Below, piece by piece: positions 8,057-14,777 of a DNA stretch of 46,540 nucleotides. This DNA comes from Actinomycetes bacterium (GTDB lineage: Bacteria; Actinomycetota; Actinomycetes; Nanopelagicales; Nanopelagicaceae). The position numbers were made by a program, and so were the translations under genes. The notes below the pieces were generated by a model. It was given only the letters and a program-made list of their open reading frames with translations, made no database searches and was not told the origin of the DNA. Where the stretch lies: assembly GCA_025354785.1 (NCBI GenBank), contig JANXME010000184.1, positions 1 to 46,540 on the forward strand, written 5' to 3'. Positions within the stretch are counted from its first letter, which is position 1; the number at the start of each line of letters is the position of its first letter.

Positions 8057-9184
8057 ATGTCAGTTAATGACCGCCAAGATATAGTGCAGCAAGCAACTGT
8101 TCCAGACAATCTGGATCAGGGACCACGATTTGGTACTGTTACCGAATTGGTGAAGGACGTGTTTGTATTAGAACTTAGACATTTTTTCAATACTGCATAC
8201 ACGCAAGTTCGTAATGGCGAACTTCCCAGAATAGACAAGTATTCGGTTGCGGTTGATGTGACAACCGATCCGCTTGAGACTGCTGTTAGTTTGATCAGAA
8301 GTTATCCAGACATCACTGAAGATATGCCTTTAATTGCCGTTTTGGCTACTACAGGCAGGAATATGCGTCTGAGCATTAGTGACCATCTTACATCTATAGT
8401 TGTGCCCAATGCTAAGGTGATCAGTAATGTGCATGGCTCATATGCACTTACCGACGGTATGACCCTAATAGTAGAATCTCAGCCCGATGGTGTTGTGTCA
8501 AGTATACGTCAGTCAACATTTAAATTTCCCGCATTCATGTTTCAAAATATCGCCGCAGCCACCGTGGATGAGATAGTGTCTGTCATCAATTTTCAGGCGC
8601 TGTATGTGACTGCCTACAAAGAAAATGTCGGTGGTGAGATCAGGTTAGCTATTAAGGCCGGCGGGCCGAATGGAACTCAATTTCCAAATAAGATAACTAT
8701 TAAGACAGGTGGTACTGCCACAGCCATACTAGGATTTGCAGTAGATCAGACAGATCAGAATTATGGTGTGGGCAAGAAGGCAATGTTTAGACACCATACA
8801 TGTTCAGATGTGACCATGGCCATAGAGGTGGTTGCAGAATCGGAAAATATTAGGACTGAGCTCACAGATTTGCTAGTTAGTTTTTTGACATATGTGTTGG
8901 CAGATCGCAAATATACATTTTATGGTCGTAGCACATATGATAGTACTATCCAAGATGAAACATATCAAATAATTATTCGCGATAATGAAATAAGCTTGTC
9001 TGGTGAATCAGAGATACCACGTCAAGGTGACATGCGTGATAAAATATATGTCAATCGCATAACTGTTCCAGTAACAGCGCTGCAATTTTCAGACCGTACC
9101 GCCACAAATGCTAATGGGTCTATTACAACGCCGTTGGTGCAATTACTTATTCAACCAAACGATAGTTTGCCAGAGCCTAACTAA
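8057..9184 (+). CDS. Head-tail region structural protein (375 aa) with sheath-type insert domain
   Basis: The N-terminal about 120 residues (LVKDVFVLELRHFFN, SYPDITEDMPLIAVLATTGR) look like a compact alpha/beta domain. Residues about 125-235 carry a pattern also seen twice in the tail sheath and once in the 1077-aa protein at 29956: D-G-x-T-L-x-V, then ATVDEIVSVIN, GGEIRLAIKAGG, and TATAILGF. The C-terminal region (LTDLLVSFLTYVLADRKYTF...) may mediate assembly, and resembles in general layout a tail terminator or neck protein. Immediately downstream an HNH endonuclease gene separates it from the sheath gene. The role in tail completion or neck is an inference from position. Confidence 0.72.
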   Translation: MSVNDRQDIVQQATVPDNLDQGPRFGTVTELVKDVFVLELRHFFNTAYTQVRNGELPRIDKYSVAVDVTTDPLETAVSLIRSYPDITEDMPLIAVLATTGRNMRLSISDHLTSIVVPNAKVISNVHGSYALTDGMTLIVESQPDGVVSSIRQSTFKFPAFMFQNIAAATVDEIVSVINFQALYVTAYKENVGGEIRLAIKAGGPNGTQFPNKITIKTGGTATAILGFAVDQTDQNYGVGKKAMFRHHTCSDVTMAIEVVAESENIRTELTDLLVSFLTYVLADRKYTFYGRSTYDSTIQDETYQIIIRDNEISLSGESEIPRQGDMRDKIYVNRITVPVTALQFSDRTATNANGSITTPLVQLLIQPNDSLPEPN

Positions 9185-9198
9185 TTACTGGATGTGGC

Positions 9199-9708
9199 AT
9201 GGGTCGGTATCATTTATCTATGCAGAACCACAAAGAGAAAGTATGCTCTAAATGTAATATTCCCAAAAATATTTCATGCTTTGGGAAAAGATCTAGTAGG
9301 AAATCGGGCGTGCGATCGGCCTGCAGGCAATGCGAAAGTTTGTATCAAAAGACTCCACAGGCTAAAGCGAGTAAAAGTCGCACATTTAGAAACAATGGTA
9401 GATATATACATGTCGTATTGGCTGCTAAGCGGCGTGGATTGGAGTGGACAATAACTAGAGAAGATTTCAACCGTTTGATGCTAGGTGTATGTACTTACTG
9501 TGGCGATTCTATAGCTGGCACCGGATCAAGTCTTGACAGAGTAGACAATACTAACGGCTACACACTAGATAATATTGTTCCATGTTGCAAAGATTGTAAT
9601 TGGGCACGTAGTGACCGGTTTACTTATGCCGAGATGAAGACACTAATGGGTCCAGCAATACGTGAGATTAAATTATTACGTATGACAAACGCCGATGGAG
9701 TAATATAA
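9199..9708 (+). CDS. HNH homing-type endonuclease
   Basis: The protein has an N-terminal Cys pair (CSKC at residues 16-19, CRQC at 42-45), typical of the zinc ribbon that precedes many phage HNH nucleases. An HNH core follows: CTYC (98-101), LDRVDNTNGY (112-121), DNIVPCCKDCN (124-134). Enzymes of this family cut DNA at specific sites and spread their own gene into nuclease-free alleles. The gene is free-standing, sits between the 375-aa structural gene and the tail sheath, and ends one base before the sheath ATG. The start is uncertain: ATG 9199, ATG 9220 or an upstream GTG at 9194 are possible, none with a good Shine-Dalgarno. The target is probably in the neighbouring structural genes (inference). 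Confidence 0.88.
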   Translation: MGRYHLSMQNHKEKVCSKCNIPKNISCFGKRSSRKSGVRSACRQCESLYQKTPQAKASKSRTFRNNGRYIHVVLAAKRRGLEWTITREDFNRLMLGVCTYCGDSIAGTGSSLDRVDNTNGYTLDNIVPCCKDCNWARSDRFTYAEMKTLMGPAIREIKLLRMTNADGVI

Positions 9709-9709
9709 T

Positions 9710-12181
9710 ATGTCTCTCGAAATAACCCAGTACACGGACCCCGGCGTCTATCAGGTAGAGCGGGTAGTGCCCGGCACCGCCAATGTTAGTTCAGTACCGT
9801 TAACCCTTACACTATTAGGCATAGCTAGTCGGAATAAGCGGGTAAGTAATGAGGCACTCACGCGCGGTCGTGTTTCTAATGAAGCTTTAACTGTAGGAGC
9901 AACTCCTGGAGCTCACACGTCGACGCTAATTAGTATTAGCAATCGTAAGAGCGCCCAGATGACGATTACTAAAGATGGGACTGCGCTAGATAGCACCCAA
10001 ATAGTATATCTTGCACCATTTAAGGCGGGCAACACCCTTACAACTTTAGATTTTACCACTAACAATAAGATCGCTCTTTCGTTTGATGGTAAGACTGACG
10101 TAACCATTGCGATTACAACTGGTGGCGCCGATCTGACCACGATCACTGGCGGTCTAATTACCCAACGTCTGCTTGGTTTGACCATTGGTGCTGTTACCGC
10201 TGCTCAGATTGCCGATGGTATTAACAAGGCGCTTAATGGCGCATCATCTTTGGGATATGGTTCAGCATATGCTGCGGTCGCCACGGTTAATACAAACGTA
10301 GTAACTTTAACTTCACCGACTAACAATTCTGCTTCAGACTTGCGCTTGTTTGTTGCCTTCCCAGCAGCGCAGTCTCAGACTGTCGCTGTAATGGGCGGTT
10401 CGATGCCATTTCAGGCACCGACAGTAATCAACATCAACAACGCTTCTTACTCTTCCCTCTCAACCTATATTGCATCTTACGTTGCGACAAATACTGATGT
10501 TGACGTATTGGTTAACACAAACGTGCAAGCTATGGTACGGGTTGGTTCATTTGCTGGAGTTACATCATTTATCGAGAATGTTGACTACACCCGTTCTAGC
10601 TCGAACTTGGATTTCTCAATTGATGCTGCCTCAGTATTTACCTCAAGTGTCGCCTCTGCCACCAAAGATATAAGCACCAACGATTCATTCCTAATTTCAC
10701 TAGATGGTCGCGCTTCAATCGCCATTGATCTAAACGCGCTCGCATCACCTCCTCCTGGCTACGCCAATCCAGGCTCTCCAGCTGCAGCCACCAATGCGGA
10801 AATTAATATTAATATAAACGCTATTTTAGCAAATAGCTCTGTATATGGACCGCGTTATGCTACTGTTGCGAGTGTTTCAGGCACACAGCTGGTATTAACT
10901 TCGCCAACTCAGGGCATCGCGAGCTTTGTCTCTATTGCAGCATCTCCTACGGTTAGTGCTGTAACAGCGCTATATGGTTTATCAGCGGGGCAACTACCAT
11001 ACACCCAAGCGGGCACCGGAGCTCGTCCATCCGCTGGCGCTATCTATTTTGCAAGCTACGATTACACCCGTCCATCTACCGACTACAATGCGCTCAAGAG
11101 ATATTTCACTCCTGACCAGGTATACGCAGACGTTGGGTTCCCAAGTGCAACCAATACTCTAGCCTTAGCTGCTGGTATCGCATTTGAGAACAATGCTCCA
11201 TCAGTAATTGTTTGTCAGGTAAATGACACCAGCTTTCCCGGCTCACCAACTCAAACTGAATTTTTGACTGCCCTCACCGCCACGAATTCATCTTCATCTG
11301 CAACCGACATTTGTTTGTTAACTACTGCATTGGCTTCGCAGGTTGATTTGTTAAACAACATCGTCAATCAAAATTCTCCAACAGAGAAAAATCCTCGGCG
11401 TGGTTGGTTTGGCATGGCACGTAACACCTTAGTCGGTGACAAAGACACTGCTGGTACATTCATCTATGCGTCAACTCGTACGCTTCAAGTTCCAGGCGAT
11501 TCGCCCGGTCGTGGTCGTATGATTTTGGCGGCTCCAGCGAACGTGTCTCGTGATATTACGCTATCGGATGGGTCGGTTGTTAATGTTCTCTTGGACGGCA
11601 CATACGTTGCCGCCGCTATTGCAGCGAAGATGACTTCGTTCAACAGTCCATCAGATACTTTAACACGCAAAAATATTTCTGGTTTCAAGATTGAGACTTT
11701 TCAGACATATCTCAAGCAAGAACGCGGGCTCTTGGCGAGCAATGGTTGTACCGTTGTTACGCAAGATGCGGGTCGTTTGGTTCTTCTTGATCCGATGTCT
11801 ACTGAGGGTGGTGGTGGTAAGGCCATTCAGTTCCAAGAAATCTCTGCTTCAACACAAAAGGACTCGGTTGTTGTTGGTATCAATGAGTCGCTCAACGCAA
11901 ATCTAGTTGGTGTTGTTCCATCCGACTTGGCCAACTTCATTCTAACTATCAAAGGATATCTTGGTGGAGTTATTCGTGCTTTGATCGCTCAAGGTGCAAT
12001 CGCTCCATATAAGACTGACGCTGGCGTGACGCGCGATATTGATTTTTCTAAGGATATTCAGGTGTTTCAGGATGCGACTGACCCTACCAAATATAGCTTT
12101 AAATACTTCTTCAACCTGAGATACCCGGCGAAGCGGTTCTTTGGCGAGTACTCTGTTGACAACCCTTTCTTTGGCACCTAA
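9710..12181 (+). CDS. Contractile tail sheath protein (823 aa)
   Basis: The N-terminus (TQYTDPGVYQVERVVPG) is the typical sheath beginning. The C-terminal half, from about residue 440, carries the conserved core and ends FKYFFNLRYPAKRFFGEYSV. Sheath proteins polymerise around the tail tube and contract to drive it through the host envelope. Two related extra domains are inserted at about residues 120-230 and 325-425. Both follow the scheme (D)G-x-x-x-x-I, T-A-A-Q-I-A/INxxL, Y-G-x-x-YAxVA, then VTLTSPT or VLTSPT. They probably sit on the outer surface and make the protein long. A short duplicated motif, RVSNEALT, occurs at residues 44-51 and 54-61 with different codons. The gene is flanked by two HNH endonuclease genes. 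Confidence 0.93.
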   Translation: MSLEITQYTDPGVYQVERVVPGTANVSSVPLTLTLLGIASRNKRVSNEALTRGRVSNEALTVGATPGAHTSTLISISNRKSAQMTITKDGTALDSTQIVYLAPFKAGNTLTTLDFTTNNKIALSFDGKTDVTIAITTGGADLTTITGGLITQRLLGLTIGAVTAAQIADGINKALNGASSLGYGSAYAAVATVNTNVVTLTSPTNNSASDLRLFVAFPAAQSQTVAVMGGSMPFQAPTVININNASYSSLSTYIASYVATNTDVDVLVNTNVQAMVRVGSFAGVTSFIENVDYTRSSSNLDFSIDAASVFTSSVASATKDISTNDSFLISLDGRASIAIDLNALASPPPGYANPGSPAAATNAEINININAILANSSVYGPRYATVASVSGTQLVLTSPTQGIASFVSIAASPTVSAVTALYGLSAGQLPYTQAGTGARPSAGAIYFASYDYTRPSTDYNALKRYFTPDQVYADVGFPSATNTLALAAGIAFENNAPSVIVCQVNDTSFPGSPTQTEFLTALTATNSSSSATDICLLTTALASQVDLLNNIVNQNSPTEKNPRRGWFGMARNTLVGDKDTAGTFIYASTRTLQVPGDSPGRGRMILAAPANVSRDITLSDGSVVNVLLDGTYVAAAIAAKMTSFNSPSDTLTRKNISGFKIETFQTYLKQERGLLASNGCTVVTQDAGRLVLLDPMSTEGGGGKAIQFQEISASTQKDSVVVGINESLNANLVGVVPSDLANFILTIKGYLGGVIRALIAQGAIAPYKTDAGVTRDIDFSKDIQVFQDATDPTKYSFKYFFNLRYPAKRFFGEYSVDNPFFGT

Positions 12182-12217
12182 GAATCGTTAGTAAGCTTTA
12201 ATTAATTTACCGGTGAC

Positions 12218-12244
12218 TCTCCTGTGTTATTTATTCACAGGAGA
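12218..12244 (+). promoter_or_regulatory. RNA hairpin sequestering the Shine-Dalgarno of the downstream HNH gene
   Basis: TCTCCTGTG (12218-12226) and CACAGGAGA (12236-12244) form a perfect 9-bp stem with a 9-base AT-rich loop. The 3' arm contains AGGAG (12239-12243), the only good Shine-Dalgarno for the GTG start at 12250. A folded transcript would hide the ribosome site. T4 homing endonuclease genes are known to be held back by such hairpins in long read-through transcripts; the same use here is inferred. Confidence 0.72.
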
Positions 12245-12249
12245 TAACC

Positions 12250-13080
12250 GTGTCAAAAGAAACTCAAAAACAATTGTATGCTCAGCGTGTGGCTGCTGGA
12301 CTTTGTACACGCTGTAGTAGCAAGGTTGAGATTGTCGGCAAGAAGAAGTGCGACACTTGTGCCACTTCTTATAGGTCGATGCGTAAAAAGATCAAAGATG
12401 CTGGCTTGTGTGGGCACTGTCTAAAGAATCCAATCGTTGATGGCTATAAATCATGTCAGACCTGCATTGACAATAGACGTGAAGAGTACGATAGTTCTGC
12501 AGAACAGACATATCGACATGACTTAAGAAATAGACATAAAGATGCTGGCTTATGCATCACCTGTGCCAATCCTCATAAGACAGATTCTGTTCAGTGTCAA
12601 GCCTGCATTGATGTAACAGTCACCAAAAATAGCCATAGGAGAATGGATCGGATTTTGAAGAAACTTTGTGTTATGTGCGGGAAAGGTACTCCCATTGATG
12701 GCAAGATTACCTGTGAATTGTGCATCGGCAAGAGTAAAGTACGGTATATTGCAGACATAGAACATCGCAGAGCCCAGGCCAGAATAAACTATCATTCTCG
12801 ATACACAGCCCTCAAAGTCGCTGTGTACCACGCCTATGGTGATATGTGTAAATGTTGTAAATCTGTCGCAAATGAATCATTTACTCTTGATCACGTGAAC
12901 AATGACGGAAATGCTCATCGTGACATATTGTCTACTAAAGGTGGGGAGACTATGTTACGTTGGATTCGCGACAATGATTTCCCATCGTCTATTCAGCTTT
13001 TGTGTGGCAATTGTCATCTTGCTAAGACCAGACAATTGCCATGTACGCATTTGCTGGCCGTTTCTAAGGCCAGCATTTAG
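12250..13080 (+). CDS. HNH endonuclease with four zinc-finger repeats (276 aa)
   Basis: The GTG start at 12250 is chosen because of the AGGAG six bases upstream. Four consecutive CxxC...CxxC modules occupy about residues 19-37, 54-72, 102-119 and 140-158, each of the form G-L/K-C-x-x-C ... C-x-x-C. A short basic linker (about 160-190) leads to an HNH-like core: CKCC (200-203), TLDHVNNDG (212-220, catalytic His at 215), and LLCGNCHLAKTR (250-261). The family cuts DNA as a homing-type nuclease; here the zinc fingers probably provide sequence recognition. It interrupts the sheath-tube gene order. Its own mRNA start is hidden in a hairpin. It is not closely similar to the HNH protein at 9199-9708, so the two insertions are probably independent. 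Confidence 0.88.
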   Translation: MSKETQKQLYAQRVAAGLCTRCSSKVEIVGKKKCDTCATSYRSMRKKIKDAGLCGHCLKNPIVDGYKSCQTCIDNRREEYDSSAEQTYRHDLRNRHKDAGLCITCANPHKTDSVQCQACIDVTVTKNSHRRMDRILKKLCVMCGKGTPIDGKITCELCIGKSKVRYIADIEHRRAQARINYHSRYTALKVAVYHAYGDMCKCCKSVANESFTLDHVNNDGNAHRDILSTKGGETMLRWIRDNDFPSSIQLLCGNCHLAKTRQLPCTHLLAVSKASI

Positions 13081-13161
13081 AAAGTATTACCATTTTGATT
13101 TATTTCTAGGTGCCGTATCTGCAGTATTATCCTCTTGACCTACTCACCAAAGAGTTAAGAG

Positions 13162-13641
13162 ATGCCTCCTACATACCCCAAAACACAGTATAATCCGCCA
13201 GATACGCTGGTTCGTACAAGCCACTCCTTAACCATCGTTGTTAATGGTAAGTCGATCGGTCTGATTAATGGTTGGAACCCCAATCAGACCCGCACTATCA
13301 CGCCTATCTACGAATTGAATGCCGAAACATCGGGATTGGTTCTTGAAAACATTCCAGGCAATATGGGTGGATTGACTGTTTCTGTAAGTCGGTACGATAT
13401 CTGGCCGACTAGAATGGAGGAGGTCTTTGGCACAGTTGATCTAACCATGTTGAGCAACCAACAGACGCCTTTCTCTGTTCAAGAAAGATGGAACTCGCCT
13501 ACCGGTGGTCTAGAAGTATGGCAGTATGAAGGATGCTGGTTTTCTTCAATCGGAAGGTCATTCCGCAGTGATGACACCCGGATTGTTAACGTAAATGCTA
13601 CACTATCGTACGTATTTCGTTCGAAGATCCAGGGTTTGTAA
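13162..13641 (+). CDS. Tail tube protein (159 aa)
   Basis: Length, position and character fit a myovirus tail tube monomer: a small beta-rich protein between the sheath and the tail assembly chaperones. Visible segments include HSLTIVVNGKSIGLINGW near the N-terminus, GNMGGLTVSVSRYDIW in the middle, and SYVFRSKIQGL at the end. Tube monomers stack as hexameric rings inside the sheath and conduct the DNA. An AAGAG (13150-13154) lies seven bases before the ATG. The insertion of the HNH gene separates it from the sheath, with which it is normally co-transcribed. A perfect small stem-loop spans its stop codon. Confidence 0.82.
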   Translation: MPPTYPKTQYNPPDTLVRTSHSLTIVVNGKSIGLINGWNPNQTRTITPIYELNAETSGLVLENIPGNMGGLTVSVSRYDIWPTRMEEVFGTVDLTMLSNQQTPFSVQERWNSPTGGLEVWQYEGCWFSSIGRSFRSDDTRIVNVNATLSYVFRSKIQGL

Positions 13642-13654
13642 AAATTATTTACAA
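13636..13654 (+). terminator. Stem-loop over the tube gene stop codon, weak terminator candidate
   Basis: TTGTAAA (13636-13642) pairs perfectly with TTTACAA (13648-13654) around a 5-base loop and includes the TAA stop. A short T run (CTGTTTTC) follows a few bases later. The stem is AT-rich, so termination would be partial at most; it could instead mark the 3' end of abundant tube mRNA. Confidence 0.3.
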
Positions 13655-13791
13655 CATCTGTTTTCATTACTGATAGCAATGTGATTACAATTATTAGCTA
13701 ACCTCGGTTACTCTCCGAGAGGGCGGCTAAATGCGTATTAATAGTTACTCGGCACGTGACGCTCATTATACTCTAACAAGAGGATGATCCC
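13642..13791 (+). other. Longest intergenic region in the window (150 bp), possible promoter
   Basis: No ORF is supported here. CTCGG (13703-13707) and CCGAG (13715-13719) form a 5-bp stem. TATACT (13767-13772) is a plausible -10 element with a weak TTACTC 16 bases upstream. AGAGGA just before the ATG at 13792 is the Shine-Dalgarno of the chaperone gene. A late promoter for chaperones and tape measure is possible but not proven. Confidence 0.35.
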
Positions 13792-14247
13792 ATGGCTGAC
13801 TATCAAGCAAAAAGAAGTCCCGTATTAGAGAACCTGCGCAAAGATCTTGCGAAGGGCTTTTTAGACGAATCTGTTGAAATTGCTGGGCATAAGTATAAGC
13901 TAACTACTCTCACTGAAGATGAAGAGACTTGGGCGGACACATATACCCGCACTAATAGTCCAGCATCTATGTTCTCTTCACGCCGCGCCCCGCGCCTAGC
14001 GGCGTCAATTAAAGAATTAGATGGTGTGTTGGTCCAGGATTTGTTTTTATTGCCTGACGATATGCCAGAACCAGTAAAGAAGCGATATAACGAAAATCCA
14101 ATTGACAAGCGTTACTGGATTCGTGATCAGATGCTCATGTTCTTGCTGGAAGATGGCAATCGCAAGTATGTAACCGATCTCTACGAAGTCTTGAATCGTT
14201 TAGATGAGAAACGTGATTCAGCGGTTAAAGAAATCCCAAAAGCCTAG
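13792..14247 (+). CDS. Tail assembly chaperone, short form (151 aa)
   Basis: This is a small, charged, mostly helical protein directly between tube and tape measure genes, the position of the lambda G-type chaperone. Seen in sequence: ESVEIAGHKYKLTTLTEDEE at about residues 24-43, then RYWIRDQMLMFLLEDGNRKY at about 111-130. Such chaperones coat the tape measure protein and recruit tube subunits; they are not in the finished virion. The last codons before the stop contain a slippery heptamer (14235-14241), so a fraction of ribosomes should shift into the downstream frame and make a 328-residue fusion. The Shine-Dalgarno AGAGGA lies upstream of ATG 13792. Confidence 0.8.
   Translation: MADYQAKRSPVLENLRKDLAKGFLDESVEIAGHKYKLTTLTEDEETWADTYTRTNSPASMFSSRRAPRLAASIKELDGVLVQDLFLLPDDMPEPVKKRYNENPIDKRYWIRDQMLMFLLEDGNRKYVTDLYEVLNRLDEKRDSAVKEIPKA
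14235..14241 (+). promoter_or_regulatory. -1 programmed frameshift site (C CCA AAA)
   Basis: The zero-frame reading is ATC CCA AAA GCC TAG, so C CCA AAA is a perfect X XXY YYZ heptamer two codons before the stop. A -1 slip leads to AGC CTA GAC GAG GAT TAT AGA TTG GGC and on through the next ORF without a stop. The downstream frame is blocked upstream by TAA at 14226-14228, which restricts any -1 shift to this short interval. Tail assembly chaperones are the classical place for such a site. Confidence 0.85.
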
Positions 14248-14261
14248 ACGAGGATTATAGA

Positions 14262-14777
14262 TTGGGCGTCCAGGCATATGTTTTGGCCAGGAAAGGCATT
14301 CTCGTCAGTAATCCCGACGTAAAGAATATGACTTGGACTCAGTGGATGTTTGAGTATCATGCCCTCAGACAAAAGGAAGAATCTTATTTTAAAATTGCGC
14401 ATACGACTTTGCGCAAGACCATCGTTAGCACTCTCGGCCTCAACTTGTTACGTCCCACGACTGAAGATGGGGTGCCGAAGAAGGATGCCGATATGACCGA
14501 GGAAGAACGCGAGATGTATATGCCGCTAGTAGCATGGTGTGGCCGCGTTGAGATGCTAAAAGATGTACAAGAGCAATATGGTGCTGAGGCTGGGTTTGAT
14601 AAGGCTGCAAATCCAGATGCCGAATACGAACAACAGATTGCCGCGATCGATGCTGGCGGTGACATGGAACCAATTGTGCAAATGGTTAGTGTAACCGGTA
14701 GGCCATCAGATCCCCGAATAGCTATCCAAGAAAAATTATTGGTACAACCTGTTGTAGATGTTAGTGGGAAGGTATAA
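14262..14777 (+). CDS. Tail assembly chaperone C-terminal part, expressed by -1 frameshift
   Basis: The ORF has no ATG near its beginning and no convincing Shine-Dalgarno; the only candidate start is TTG 14262. Its frame is -1 to the short chaperone and stays open back to 14229, so the natural product is the fusion of codons 13792-14241 with the frame resuming at base 14241 (150 + 178 residues). Visible features: MTWTQWMFEYHALRQKEE at about residues 23-40, an acidic region, and FDKAANPDAEYEQQ at about 124-137. This equals the T domain of the lambda gpGT arrangement, which binds tube subunits. Its stop overlaps the tape measure ATG by one base (TAATG). Confidence 0.8.
   Translation: MGVQAYVLARKGILVSNPDVKNMTWTQWMFEYHALRQKEESYFKIAHTTLRKTIVSTLGLNLLRPTTEDGVPKKDADMTEEEREMYMPLVAWCGRVEMLKDVQEQYGAEAGFDKAANPDAEYEQQIAAIDAGGDMEPIVQMVSVTGRPSDPRIAIQEKLLVQPVVDVSGKV

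Noticed and set aside
9194-9454. 86-aa ORF starting at GTG 9194
   Set aside because: It overlaps the HNH gene in another frame; the HNH frame carries the conserved motifs.
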